A stretch of DNA of 64,000 nt from UBA7672 sp965279085 (lineage in GTDB: Bacteria; Pseudomonadota; Alphaproteobacteria; Caulobacterales; Hyphomonadaceae): contig OZ257149.1 in NCBI GenBank assembly GCA_965279085.1, forward strand, positions 2,976,001 to 3,040,000. The letters run 5' to 3'. The position numbers and the translations under genes are program-made. Within the stretch, counting starts at the first letter, position 1; each line of letters opens with the position of its first letter. The notes under the pieces are model-generated. The model saw nothing but the letters and a program-made list of their open reading frames with translations, was not told the DNA's origin and ran no database searches. This document shows positions 33,238 to 41,990 of the stretch, piece after piece.

Positions 33238-33358
33238 GCCCTCGTGGTTCGACGGACGCCAGCTTCGCTGGCTGCTCACCATGAGGGCTATCGTTCGGAT
33301 AGTGGTTTAGCCCTCATGGTGAGCAGGCCCGAAGGGCCGTCCGTCGAACTACGAGGGC
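33238..33358. repeat. Large nested palindromic intergenic element
   Basis: Outer arms GCCCTCGTGGTTCGACGGAC (33238-33257) and GTCCGTCGAACTACGAGGGC (33339-33358) pair with one mismatch. Inner arms GCTCACCATGAGGGCTA (33274-33290) and TAGCCCTCATGGTGAGC (33308-33324) pair perfectly over 17 bp, with CTATC/GATAG at the very centre. The element lies between the leuD start and the end of a VOC gene. Such dyads are known as dispersed intergenic repeats in related alphaproteobacteria; they can form cruciforms or RNA hairpins. Confidence 0.85.
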
Positions 33359-33370
33359 GTGAGCTCGTCG

Positions 33371-34216
33371 TCAGGCTTCGGCCGACAGCACCAGCGTCGG
33401 CACGCCCACGGTCCCGTCGCGCACGGTGAACACCTTGGTCCCGGCCCGCCGGCCAGGCCGGATCGAGGTCACCGCGAAATTGGCGCCGACCAGTCGCGCG
33501 TGCGCGGCTTCGACGTCCGGCACGCGCCAGCTCAGTCCCCACAGCTTGTCAGGCGCGTTGCTCACGCCACCCGTGATCTTGTGCGCCAGTTCGACCGTCA
33601 GTTCGCCGACCCGGAAGAACATCAGCCGCATGTCCCAGTCCGGGTTGGAGCGGTCGAGCGCCAGCCGCAGGCCCAGCCGCGCGCCATAAAGCGAAGCCGC
33701 CCGGTCCGGATTGGGCGTGTTGATGACGACATGGTCGAGGCTCGACACGGACGATGGCTTGCCCGGCTTGAAAACGAGCGGATCCGGCGTCTTCCGCTGC
33801 AACGTAAAGACACGCACCCCGTGCGTTGCCTGCTCGTCCAGCCGGAAGCGCGACCAGTAACGGGCGCGGCCTGAGACCGGATCGATGCTTTCGCCCGGTG
33901 CAATCTCGTCCGGCTTCAACGCACGGCGGTCGAATGTCGCCCGGGCGTCGGCGATATCGTCGGATGAAAAGATCAGCGACTTCAGGCCGACGCCGTCCTG
34001 GTCGATCATCGCGTGCAGCCGCCGCGCCAGCGGACCGCCCCCTTGCGGCGCCATGATCTCGAGCGCCGTATTCTCCAGCTGGAAGATCACCGTCGACGAT
34101 CCGCCCGGATCGGTCGAGCGCCAGTCCGGCTCGCGGCCGAGCAGGGCGGAATACGCATGCTCGCTCTCGTCGATCGAAGTCGTGACGATCAGTACGTGGT
34201 CCAGTCCGGTGATCAT
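33371..34216 (-). CDS. Two-domain VOC family protein
   Basis: A 281-residue protein with two VOC halves: residues about 1-130 (ITGLDHVLIVTTSIDESEHAYSALLG, with the domain-1 His in LDHVLIV) and about 140-275 (SSLDHVVINTPNPDRAASLYG). The paired pattern fits the group of dioxygenase- or glyoxalase-like proteins that bind one metal per half. The substrate is unknown. Its start overlaps the stop of the GNAT gene by 4 bp (ATGA), so the two are coupled. Confidence 0.83.
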   Translation of the reverse strand: MITGLDHVLIVTTSIDESEHAYSALLGREPDWRSTDPGGSSTVIFQLENTALEIMAPQGGGPLARRLHAMIDQDGVGLKSLIFSSDDIADARATFDRRALKPDEIAPGESIDPVSGRARYWSRFRLDEQATHGVRVFTLQRKTPDPLVFKPGKPSSVSSLDHVVINTPNPDRAASLYGARLGLRLALDRSNPDWDMRLMFFRVGELTVELAHKITGGVSNAPDKLWGLSWRVPDVEAAHARLVGANFAVTSIRPGRRAGTKVFTVRDGTVGVPTLVLSAEA

Positions 34217-34887
34217 GCGCCCCGCCGAAAGGACTCAAGCGTCCTCAACTGGGCGCCATTCGTAGCAAAATTGTCATGCGCAAGCCACCGGCCGAGCGCG
34301 GCCTGCAAAGGCGGCCATTCCGCGCTGGTAATCGAATACCACGCAGTGTCCCGGGACTTTCCCTTCGCGACCATGTCGTTCCGGAAGAGCCCTTCATAGG
34401 TAAAGCCGAATCGCTCGGCGGCGCGCTTGGAGGCGGCGTTCTGCTCGTTGCACTTCCACTCATAGCGGCGATAGCCGAGGTCGAAGACGTGGCCGGCCAT
34501 CAGGGCCAGAGCTTCGGTGGCTTCCGGTGTACGCTTGAGTTTCGGGCCGAAGGCGACGCAGCCGATCTCTGCGCTGCCGTGCGCCTCACGGATACGCATG
34601 TAGGTCGCCATGCCGAGGATTTCGGACGTCGCGGCATGGCGGATCACCATCGTCCGCCAGCCGTCGGTCGCATGCTGGTGGGCCAGGAAATCGCGCAGGC
34701 TTTCCGGCGTCGGCCACGGGCCGACCGGCATCCACTCCCAGATCCCGGCATTGGCTTGGCCGCCCACGGCCGCGAACACCCCGGCGCCATGAACGCTCCA
34801 GTCGAGCGGCTCCAGCCGGACACGCCCGCCGTGGAGGATGTCCGCTCCCGGCGCCGCTTTCCTCGTCCAAGTCGAAAGATCGGTCAT
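34213..34887 (-). CDS. GNAT family N-acetyltransferase
   Basis: A 224-residue acetyltransferase of the RimJ/RimL-like group. The start has VRLEPLDWSVHGAGVFAA. Motif parts are ILGMATYMRIREAHGSAEIGC near 95 and EATEALALMAGHVFDLGYRRYEWKCNEQNAASKRAAERFGFTYEG split across the acetyl-CoA fold near 130-175. It probably N-acetylates a protein N-terminus or small molecule. It is transcribed with the two-domain VOC gene after it. Confidence 0.88.
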   Translation of the reverse strand: MTDLSTWTRKAAPGADILHGGRVRLEPLDWSVHGAGVFAAVGGQANAGIWEWMPVGPWPTPESLRDFLAHQHATDGWRTMVIRHAATSEILGMATYMRIREAHGSAEIGCVAFGPKLKRTPEATEALALMAGHVFDLGYRRYEWKCNEQNAASKRAAERFGFTYEGLFRNDMVAKGKSRDTAWYSITSAEWPPLQAALGRWLAHDNFATNGAQLRTLESFRRGA

Positions 34888-34924
34888 GCGGCGGGAGTAG
34901 GGCGACGCCCGCCCGCAGGCAAGA

Positions 34925-35512
34925 TCAGGAGTTACCGTCCTCGTGATGCGCCAGTCGCGCCGGCTCGTCCGCCTGAACCGGCGGCTTTGTCGGGACGGCA
35001 GGATTTTTCACACGGTCCTCTGGAACATCGCCATCATCCCACCCCATCTGTTTCTTCAGGAAGGCCATCCCGAACAGGACGGCAAGCAAGAGAGCTGTCG
35101 TGATCCCGGCAATGGCGTAGGCCCCGGCGCCGCATGCGACGCCAATGGCAGCCGCCGTCCATACGCCCGCGCCGGTCGTGAGGCCGTGCACCTTCGCGCC
35201 TGACTGGAAAATGATACCGGCGGCGAGGAAGCCCGCGCCCGCCGTCACAGCCTCGATGATGCGGATCGGATCGCCTGTCGCCGGCTGCTCGATGGCCCGG
35301 ATGTGCTGGTAGAGCTCCCAGGACACCAGCGTGAACACACAGCTCGCCAGCGCCACCAGTATATGTGTGCGCAGCCCCGCGTCGTGTTCGCCCAACTCCC
35401 GCTCCAGCCCGATCAGGCCGCCGAACACGCAGGCAAGGCCCAGCCGCAGCGCGATCATCCATTCCGGCGTCCAGCTGCGCAGCGAATGCACGAAGGTCGA
35501 GGTCTCATCCAT
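34925..35512 (-). CDS. MgtC/SapB family membrane protein
   Basis: A 195-residue protein. Four or five membrane segments include the MgtC marks ACVFGGLIGLERE near 32 and LRTHILVALASCVFTLVSW near 48, AGAGFLAAGIIFQSGAKVHGLTTGAGVWTAAAIG as two blocks near 94 and 120. Family members affect magnesium or phosphate homeostasis or F-ATPase control. The C-terminus of about 40 residues is polar and variable. The start at 35512 excludes a short extension. Confidence 0.9.
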   Translation of the reverse strand: MDETSTFVHSLRSWTPEWMIALRLGLACVFGGLIGLERELGEHDAGLRTHILVALASCVFTLVSWELYQHIRAIEQPATGDPIRIIEAVTAGAGFLAAGIIFQSGAKVHGLTTGAGVWTAAAIGVACGAGAYAIAGITTALLLAVLFGMAFLKKQMGWDDGDVPEDRVKNPAVPTKPPVQADEPARLAHHEDGNS

Positions 35513-35541
35513 TGCGGTGGAGATAGGCCGCGTCCGCACAC

Positions 35542-35566
35542 GGAACAGTTTTCGCGGCCTTTCGTT
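35542..35566 (+). promoter_or_regulatory. EcfG-type (general stress) promoter
   Basis: GGAAC (35542-35546), exactly 16 bp, then CGTT (35563-35566) is the full consensus of sigma EcfG in alphaproteobacteria. It lies on the plus strand 30 bp after the MgtC start and faces the HlyIII gene, so a transcript of about 380 nt leader would reach 35955. The spacing and both boxes are perfect, but use of the site is inferred. Confidence 0.65.
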
Positions 35567-35954
35567 ATTGCTGCGGATGCAGCATCGCCTTTCCGGCGAG
35601 AACGTCCCGATCCGGTAAATTTCATCGATCGCCGCCAGCCGATTTCAACCATGTCGCGGTATCATCCGAATCGAGTTCAGAGGCCGTCGCGTGGCCTCGG
35701 ACGGGCAAACGGAATCCTGTCGCGAAGTTCAGGAACCGCTGCGCGAAAGTCACACTGCGCCGTCGATCCGCATCCAGTCTGAATGCGGGTTCATGCTGAT
35801 GGCAGAACGCGTTCCTACATGTCTGAAACCGGTACGCGGTTTGCCGCAATCGGGACGAACTGCCGCCTGCGTTACGTGGCCTGATGATCGCATCGGAACC
35901 GTCATGTGGTCCGGACATTCAACAACAAGCCCCAGCCAAGAAGGGCAGTCTGAT
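35567..35954 (+). other. Long leader or intergenic region before the HlyIII gene
   Basis: 388 bp after the EcfG-type promoter hold no clear gene. A 43-codon plus-strand frame at 35651 (MSRYHPNRVQRPSRG) has no ribosome site and is probably chance. A second partial GGAAC-N16-CATT element lies at about 35899-35923, closer to the HlyIII start, and could be a weaker EcfG-like box. Confidence 0.5.
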
Positions 35955-36650
35955 ATGAGCACCCACGTCTCTCTCTCGAAGGCCGAAGCGGTCGACGCCT
36001 ACTGGTACCCCCAGGCGCGCCGCGAAGAATGGCTTGCCGACGTCATCGTCCACATTGTGGGCATCGTTCTCGCGATCGCCGGCTGCACCATCCTCGTCAT
36101 CACCGCCGCCAACTCGGGCTCGGTGAAGCTGACGGCTGCCCTTGTGGTCTATTCAGCCGGCCTGATGGCCATGCTGGGTTGCTCGGCACTCTACAATTCG
36201 AACACCAACGAGAAGCTGTCCAAGCTGCTTGAGCGCTTCGACCTCTCCGGCATCTTCGTGATGATCGCGGCGTCTTACACGCCGTTCATGTTGGCCAAGC
36301 TCGATGGCCCGGCGGCCTGGACCGTCCTCGCCATCGTCTGGATCGTCGCCCTGTCGGGCGTCGCCATGAACCTGCTGGTCCGCTGGAACGCCCCCAAGGT
36401 CTATATCGGGATGTACCTGGTCCTCGGCTGGGCCGCGCTGTCGATCGTCGACCAGCTGATCCACACCCTGTCGCCGCTGGGCCTCGGGCTTCTTGCCGCC
36501 GGTGGGATTCTCTACACGATCGGCGTGATCTTCCACGTCAACAAGAAGCTGCCGTTCAACTCGGCGATCTGGCATGGCTTCGTCATCGCGGCGGCCTCCT
36601 GCCACTTCGCGGCGATCTATCTCGACATCGCCAACGTCGCGGTGACCTGA
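35955..36650 (+). CDS. Hemolysin III/PAQR family membrane protein
   Basis: A 231-residue protein with seven membrane segments. HlyIII marks are EEWLADVIVHIVGIVLAIAG near 22, YNSNTNEKLSKLLERFDLSGIFVMIAASYTPF as two blocks near 81 and 101, and FNSAIWHGFVIAAASCHF near 205 with the metal-binding His residues. The start at 35955 is preferred over long upstream frames. Despite the old name most members are membrane homeostasis proteins with putative hydrolase activity. A strong terminator follows at 36673. Confidence 0.9.
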   Translation: MSTHVSLSKAEAVDAYWYPQARREEWLADVIVHIVGIVLAIAGCTILVITAANSGSVKLTAALVVYSAGLMAMLGCSALYNSNTNEKLSKLLERFDLSGIFVMIAASYTPFMLAKLDGPAAWTVLAIVWIVALSGVAMNLLVRWNAPKVYIGMYLVLGWAALSIVDQLIHTLSPLGLGLLAAGGILYTIGVIFHVNKKLPFNSAIWHGFVIAAASCHFAAIYLDIANVAVT

Positions 36651-36672
36651 TCATCCGCGCCCTGGGACAAGG

Positions 36673-36701
36673 AAAGGCCCGGCCCGGCAGCCGGGCCTTT
36701 T
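36673..36701 (+). terminator. Rho-independent terminator of the HlyIII gene
   Basis: AAAGGCCCGGC (36673-36683) pairs with GCCGGGCCTTT (36690-36700) around a 6-nt loop and is followed by TTC. It lies 22 bp after the stop. Confidence 0.85.
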
Positions 36702-36748
36702 CACATCCGACATTGGCTTGAGCGGCTGGCTATCTTAAGGGGGCGGGC

Positions 36749-37309
36749 ATGGATGGAAACGAAATCGTCAATCTGGCCCGGCGGACCTATCTCGACCAGT
36801 TCGCTGCCTTCGTGCGCAACCAGTTCGCGAAGTATCCGGAAGGCGCCGCCGAGGTCGCGACCCAGCGCGAGAACAATCAGCTTTTCGGCGAGCATTACCG
36901 CATCGACTTCATGACTTCGCGCAACACGGCTGCGAAAGACGCGCTCGTGGTCGAACTCGTCCCCGATGCGCAAGTGCGGTTCGACCCGATCGAGGGCATG
37001 GCCGGCGCCACGCGCGTCCACATGCAGCACCTCGTCTGGGACGACGTTGAGATCAGTCACGACATTCCAGGCGATCTCTCGCCAATCCTGCAGGGCTGGT
37101 TCGATCACTGGTATGACCCGGACGGCCGCCGCGATCCGGGAAGGTCGGGGGGCGCGGTCGACGTGATCCACTCGCTGGGCGTCTATCCCGGCGCGGTGGC
37201 GGTCGATTTCGGAACGGCCTCGGTCGATGCTTTCTGGAGCCTTGTCGCGCTGCTGCGCGATGCGGGAGCGAGTCAGCTGACCATCCGCGCCACGCGGCTT
37301 GCCCGTTAG
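36749..37309 (+). CDS. Hypothetical protein, 186 residues
   Basis: A soluble protein with no signal peptide. It opens MDGNEIVNLARRTYLDQF and has a predicted alpha/beta alternation; the middle has ALVVELVPDAQVRFDPIEG and the end SVDAFWSLVALLRDAGASQLTIRATR. I recognise no family. It is a single gene between the HlyIII terminator and the convergent PHB depolymerase, 3 bp apart at the stops. The even codon use speaks for a real gene. Confidence 0.7.
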   Translation: MDGNEIVNLARRTYLDQFAAFVRNQFAKYPEGAAEVATQRENNQLFGEHYRIDFMTSRNTAAKDALVVELVPDAQVRFDPIEGMAGATRVHMQHLVWDDVEISHDIPGDLSPILQGWFDHWYDPDGRRDPGRSGGAVDVIHSLGVYPGAVAVDFGTASVDAFWSLVALLRDAGASQLTIRATRLAR

Positions 37310-37312
37310 GCG

Positions 37313-38527
37313 CTAGTCCGCTGACAAGATGACGCTGCGCACGGTCGGGTAGATCTGGTTTTCCCACTTCCGGCCCGAGAACACGCCATAATGGCCGACG
37401 CCCGGCTGCAGGTGGTGGCTGCGCAGGTGCGGCCGCAGCTTCGGTGTCAGTTCATGCGCGGCAGCCGTCTGGCCGACGGCGCAGATATCGTCCCGTTCGC
37501 CCTCGACCGTCAGCAGCGCCGTCCGCGTGATCTTCGAGCAATCGACCGGCAGGCCGCGATGCTTGAGGCGGCCGAGCGGCAGGCGCATCTCCTGGAACAC
37601 CCAGGCGACCGTCTCGAGATAGAATTCCTCGGTGAGGTCGAGCACGGCGAAGTACTCGTCGTAGAACGTCTTGATCTTCTCGGCCTCGGTTTCGTCGCCG
37701 TCGACCAGGTGTTTGTAGAGCGTCTTGTGCTGCTCGACGTGCCGCTCCGGGTTCATCGACATGAACGCCGCCAGCTGCATGAAGCCCGGATAGACCCGCC
37801 GTCCCCAAGCGGGCAGGGGGAAGGGCACGGTCGAGATCAGGTTGTTCCTGAACCACTCGATCGGATGCTCGGTCGCAAGATTGTTCACCGCCGTCGGATT
37901 GATGCGGCAGTCGATTGGCCCGGCCATCAATGTCAGCGAGCGCGGCAGGCACGGGTGTTTCTGCTCGGACATCACAGCGGTCGCCGTCATCGCCTGCACG
38001 CAGGGCTGGCATACCGCCACCACATGTGCGCCCGGCCCGAGATGCTCCAGCATCTTTATCAGGTAGTCGACATAGTCCTCGAACCCGAACCGGCCGTTCG
38101 CTACAGGAACCTCGCGCGCGTTCTTCCAGTCGGTGATGTAGACGTCATGGTCCTGCAGCATCGTCTTCACGGTGTTGCGCAGGAGGGTCGCGAAGTGGCC
38201 GGACAGCGGGGCGACCAGCAGCACTTTCGGTTGCGGGGCGTCGATATCCTTCCGGAAATGCAGCATCCGGCCGAAGGGCAGGTCCAGCGCCGTCTCCTCG
38301 ACGACCAGCGCTTCCTTGTTCTCCACCATGACCGATTTGATGCCGAAGGGCTGGGAGACGTGCGTCAGCTTGGCGCGGGTCGCCATCTCCAGCGCGGCCA
38401 TCATCTGGCGCGCGGCCGGCGAATCGCCAGCGCCATTCAGGGTCGAGCGCATCTGCAAGGCGGCGAGGGCGGCGGCGCGAAACGGCGCCGAAGCCTGCAT
38501 CTGGGCCTCGTAAATGTGGTACCACAT
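37313..38527 (-). CDS. phaZ: Intracellular polyhydroxybutyrate depolymerase
   Basis: Degrades native PHB granules in the cytoplasm. The 404 residues include the family's Cys-type nucleophile box VVAVCQPCVQA with Cys173, as in the Ralstonia PhaZ1 group, plus SLTLMAGPIDCRINPTAVN and the late HHLQPGVGHYGVFSGRKWENQIYP with the catalytic His. The Asp is in VEGERDDICA. The start at 38527 (MWYHIYEAQMQ) begins the family pattern. No phaC or phasin gene is adjacent. Confidence 0.92.
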   Translation of the reverse strand: MWYHIYEAQMQASAPFRAAALAALQMRSTLNGAGDSPAARQMMAALEMATRAKLTHVSQPFGIKSVMVENKEALVVEETALDLPFGRMLHFRKDIDAPQPKVLLVAPLSGHFATLLRNTVKTMLQDHDVYITDWKNAREVPVANGRFGFEDYVDYLIKMLEHLGPGAHVVAVCQPCVQAMTATAVMSEQKHPCLPRSLTLMAGPIDCRINPTAVNNLATEHPIEWFRNNLISTVPFPLPAWGRRVYPGFMQLAAFMSMNPERHVEQHKTLYKHLVDGDETEAEKIKTFYDEYFAVLDLTEEFYLETVAWVFQEMRLPLGRLKHRGLPVDCSKITRTALLTVEGERDDICAVGQTAAAHELTPKLRPHLRSHHLQPGVGHYGVFSGRKWENQIYPTVRSVILSAD

Positions 38528-38655
38528 ATCCCGGCGCGCTCTATTCTTAGGCAGATGCGTGACCCATCCAGCTTCCTTAACGAAGCCTAGTTCCCGGCGT
38601 ACTGCACTGCGACATACCATTGCATAATTGGATTAAGGGCAAGGAAAGTGCCGAG

Positions 38656-39312
38656 ATGGCAGGCGCTAGACTGACAATATCGAGCAGGAACTACTCTTCC
38701 TGGTCCCTCCGGGCATGGCTGTTCTGCCAGCTGGCGGAGCTGGATGTGGATGTGGAAAGCGTTCCCCTGGACGATCCGGGCAACCGGGCGGAGCTGCTGC
38801 TCCTGTCCCCGACGGTGCTGACCCCCCGCCTCGACCATGGCGGCGCCAGCATCTGGGACACCATCGCCATCGCCGAATATCTCGAGGAGCAATTCCCGAA
38901 AAAGGGCCTCCTGCCGCTCGAAATCGCGCCACGCAGCCATGCCCGGTCGATCATCGGGGAAATGCACGGCGGCTTCTACAACCTGCGCTCGGCCCTGCCG
39001 ATGAACCTGCGCGCCCGCTATCCCGGCTTCCGCGTCTTCACCGGCGCCAAGGGCGACATCCGCCGTGTGCTGACCATCTGGAACGAGTGCTTCGAGAAAT
39101 ACGGCGGCCGCTACCTGTTCGGCGACAAGCCGTGCCTGGCCGATGCGATGTACGCCCCCGTCTGCACCCGCTTCGTCACCTATGACGTCGCCCTCGAAGG
39201 CAAGGCGGCCGAATACCGCGACCGCATCATGGACTGGGGCCCGCTCCAGCAGTGGATCGCGGAATCGAAGTCCGAGCCCATGGAAATCGAGGAACTCGAT
39301 ATCGAGTTCTGA
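38656..39312 (+). CDS. Glutathione S-transferase family protein
   Basis: A 218-residue protein. The N-terminal thioredoxin-like half has ISSRNYSSWSLRAWLFCQLAEL, where Ser residues stand at the glutathione-activating site, and LTPRLDHGGASIWDTIAIAEYLEEQ holding the cis-Pro and the glutathione Ser-binding Asp/Ser. The C-terminal half is helical with LADAMYAPVCTRFV. It is of the group with a NYSSWSLR start (YfcF-like). AAGGAAAG lies upstream of the ATG at 38656. It is divergent from phaZ. Confidence 0.88.
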   Translation: MAGARLTISSRNYSSWSLRAWLFCQLAELDVDVESVPLDDPGNRAELLLLSPTVLTPRLDHGGASIWDTIAIAEYLEEQFPKKGLLPLEIAPRSHARSIIGEMHGGFYNLRSALPMNLRARYPGFRVFTGAKGDIRRVLTIWNECFEKYGGRYLFGDKPCLADAMYAPVCTRFVTYDVALEGKAAEYRDRIMDWGPLQQWIAESKSEPMEIEELDIEF

Positions 39313-39316
39313 CGCC

Positions 39317-40879
39317 CTAGGGCCGCATGCCGTAGCTGCGCGGGCCCGTCTTCAGCACGCGATAGGCATGATGGACAAAATCCACCACCAGCGGCCGCGT
39401 GTCGCGCGGGTCGATGATCTCTTCCGCGATGAAGGCCTCCGCTGTGCGGAAGGGCGAGCGCATCGCCTCGAACTTCCGGTACAGCTCCTTCAGCTCCGCC
39501 TCCGGATCCGCCGAGGCTTCGAGCTGCCGCTTGTAGGCGGCCTCGATCCCGCCAGCCATCGGCAAGCTCCCCCAGTCGCCTGATGGCCAGCAATAACGCC
39601 AGCGTGTCTTCGTCGGATTGAACATGGCCGAGCCCGCCAACCCATAAGCCTTGCGGATCACGACAGGCAGCACCGGCGTCTGCACCTGATAGATCGCCGC
39701 CATCGCCCGCACGCCGCGCCGTGTCACGCCCGCCTTCTCGTGCTTCACGCCGACAGCAAAGCCGGGGCAGTCAACGAAATGCACGATCGGCAAATGGAAC
39801 GTATCCGCCAGATCGAAATGGCGCACGACCTTGTCGCACGCATCCGCGGTCCACGCGCCATCGAGGAAGAACGGATCGCCTGCAAGGATCGCCACAGGAT
39901 GCCCGTCGATCCGCGCAAGGCCCGTAACAACCTGCCGCCCCCACAGCGCGCCGATCTCGAAGAACGTTGTTGTTCCGTTCAGGCCCTTGTCGCACACCGC
40001 CTCGATGATCTTGCGCGGCATGTACGGGGTCTTGCCGTCCTTCGGCACGATGTCGAGCAGGAAGTCCTCGCGCCGCTTCGGATCGTCATCGCTCGTGATG
40101 ACCGGCGGCAACTCATCCGAATTGGAGGGCATGTAGGAGAGGAACCGCCGGGCGTGCGCGAACGCCTCGTGCTCGGAGTTCACGACATTGTCGACCACGC
40201 CGTTGCGGCCCTGGATCTCCCAGCCGCCGAGGCCTTCCTTGTCGATGTCTTCCCCGATCGCCTTCGCCACCGGCGGCCCCGCGACGAACACCTGGCTCAG
40301 CCCCTTCACCATCACCGAGAAATGGCTCGCCGCCACACGCCCCGCGCCAAGCCCCGCGCACGGTCCCAGCGCCAGCGACACGACGGGTGCGCGCTGCATG
40401 TTCGCCACCAGCCATTCCCACGCCGGCGTTGTCGGGATGTAGGTGCGCGGATTCTGCTCCAGCGATTTCACCGAACCGCCGCCGCCCGTGCCGTCGACCA
40501 TGCGCACGATCGGCATGCCGTATTCGTTGGCCATCTGCTCGGCCATCAGCATCTTGCCGGCGATGGAGGCGTCCGACGCTCCGCCGCGCACGGTGAAGTC
40601 GTCGCCGAGAATCACGGCTGGCCGGCCATCCAGCGACGCGCGTCCGAACACCATCGTCGCCGGCAGGAATTCCGCGATCTGTTCGTCCGGGCCATAGCCC
40701 GCCTTGCCCGCAATCTTGCCGACTTCGTGGAAACTTCCGGGGTCCGCGAGAAACGCGACCCGCTCACGAACCGTAAGCTTGCCCTGCGATCTCTGCCGCG
40801 CGACGCGCTCATCGCCGCCCATCTGTTCGGCGAGCCGCTCGCGCGCACGCAATTCGTCGATATGGCTTTTCCAGCTCAT
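39317..40879 (-). CDS. Acyl-CoA carboxylase carboxyltransferase (beta) subunit
   Basis: Transfers carboxyl from biotin to an acyl-CoA. The 520 residues contain both crotonase-like halves: VILGDDFTVRGGASDASIAGKM near 89, GPCAGLGAGRVAASHFSVMV near 175 and GGWEIQGRNGVVDNVVNSE, then the second half with LAGDPFFLDGAWTADACDKVVRHFDLAD. The usual partner, a biotin carboxylase/carrier chain, is not adjacent, and the fit to propionyl-, methylcrotonyl- or geranyl-CoA cannot be decided by eye. Near the ethylmalonyl-CoA genes a propionyl-CoA role would fit. Confidence 0.88.
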   Translation of the reverse strand: MSWKSHIDELRARERLAEQMGGDERVARQRSQGKLTVRERVAFLADPGSFHEVGKIAGKAGYGPDEQIAEFLPATMVFGRASLDGRPAVILGDDFTVRGGASDASIAGKMLMAEQMANEYGMPIVRMVDGTGGGGSVKSLEQNPRTYIPTTPAWEWLVANMQRAPVVSLALGPCAGLGAGRVAASHFSVMVKGLSQVFVAGPPVAKAIGEDIDKEGLGGWEIQGRNGVVDNVVNSEHEAFAHARRFLSYMPSNSDELPPVITSDDDPKRREDFLLDIVPKDGKTPYMPRKIIEAVCDKGLNGTTTFFEIGALWGRQVVTGLARIDGHPVAILAGDPFFLDGAWTADACDKVVRHFDLADTFHLPIVHFVDCPGFAVGVKHEKAGVTRRGVRAMAAIYQVQTPVLPVVIRKAYGLAGSAMFNPTKTRWRYCWPSGDWGSLPMAGGIEAAYKRQLEASADPEAELKELYRKFEAMRSPFRTAEAFIAEEIIDPRDTRPLVVDFVHHAYRVLKTGPRSYGMRP

Positions 40880-40996
40880 GTGGCCTCCCGCGTGCGGAAC
40901 CCTAGCGGGCGGAATGGACGAGGGCGAGGGCCTCTCGCCCGATTGGAACGAAGCAGGGCCCGTGATAGCTTCGCAGCCGTTGTGGGGAGGTATCCG

Positions 40997-41905
40997 ATGC
41001 GGTCAGGCTTCGGTCTTGCCTTTGCGGCCCTGATGCTTGCCGCCTGTTCCGACAGGCCGGCCGAACTTGCGGCCCAATGGGGTTGCGGCCCGGTAGAGGG
41101 TCTGAAGGCAATCGACGACACAGCCTGGGTTCTCGTCGGCGAATTCATCGAAACCAATGAAGCGCCAGCCGCGATCGCGGACATCGCCTGCAATCTCGCC
41201 TCGAACGAGCGGAAGCTCTTCGTCGGCGTTTCCGAGTATCTCGGTGGAGCGAGCGATGCCGAAACGCAGTTGCTGGCGGAACTCGACGCCATGATCGCCA
41301 AGGGTGCGCCGATAACTGTCGCGAAGATCGGCGGCGAGGAACGGCCGTATTCGGTGCGCGAACGGAGCAAGTCGGAAAAGGCGTGGGCGGCCGCAATCAC
41401 GACGAAGGTTCGCGCAGCAGGCGCGACGCACGCCTTGCTGCTCGTGCCGCGCGGCGACGCCATGGCGAGCTCGATCCCGCCAACGGGAGACCGTTTCGCT
41501 GGCTATGATCCGATGCCGACTTTCCTCGAAGGCGGCGTCATCAGTCTCGAGGTCGCGGCGAATCCGATTCCCGGCGCGCCGGGCCCCGCCATCCGCATCA
41601 ACCGCGAGATGAAGGGCGGCTTCCACGGCCAGCTCGCATTGCAGTCGCTGACCCGGCCCATGGTCGCGGTCATGATGCCGGAGGGCGCCGAGATACGGGC
41701 CGGGCAGGCCGCCGAGACCCAGCGACAGATTGCAAGAGCAGAGGAGGAGTTCAGGAAGCGCCTAGACGGCGCTGCAGATACGGCCGAGTCCGAACGGCCG
41801 CAGCCCCTGCAGCGCGGCTATAACAATGGGCCCGCTCGCGATCCCGAACGCGAGCGCCTGCTCGATGGACTCGACGACGACCTGCCGGAATTTAAAGCCG
41901 AATAG
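40997..41905 (+). CDS. Lipoprotein of unknown function
   Basis: A 302-residue protein with a lipoprotein signal (MRSGFGLAFAALMLAACSD; Cys at residue 17). The rest is soluble with a mixed pattern: VGVSEYLGGASDAETQLLAEL and AGATHALLLVPRGDAM in the middle and a low-complexity charged tail rich in Glu/Arg/Asp near the end. GGGGAGG lies 6 nt before the ATG at 40997, which settles the start inside a much longer open frame that is shadow. I recognise no family. Confidence 0.78.
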   Translation: MRSGFGLAFAALMLAACSDRPAELAAQWGCGPVEGLKAIDDTAWVLVGEFIETNEAPAAIADIACNLASNERKLFVGVSEYLGGASDAETQLLAELDAMIAKGAPITVAKIGGEERPYSVRERSKSEKAWAAAITTKVRAAGATHALLLVPRGDAMASSIPPTGDRFAGYDPMPTFLEGGVISLEVAANPIPGAPGPAIRINREMKGGFHGQLALQSLTRPMVAVMMPEGAEIRAGQAAETQRQIARAEEEFRKRLDGAADTAESERPQPLQRGYNNGPARDPERERLLDGLDDDLPEFKAE

Positions 41906-41990
41906 CAGCCCGTTCCCTCGGGGCATCACAGGTTGCGCGACGGGCCGCAACGCGCGAGAAAGGGGCAACCTATCTCCCAAGGAGCCGATC

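Noticed and set aside
35651..35782. 43-codon frame in the HlyIII leader
   Set aside because: No Shine-Dalgarno sequence, basic and low-complexity. Probably chance.
39740..41905. 721-residue plus-strand frame
   Set aside because: Its first two thirds lie antisense to the carboxyltransferase gene and have shadow-like composition. The lipoprotein start at 40997 with GGGGAGG and a lipobox accounts for its end.
41930..41984. Inverted repeat AGGTTGC/GCAACCT upstream of the SCP2 gene
   Set aside because: Only 7-bp arms with a long loop in GC-rich sequence; too weak to call an operator or RNA element.
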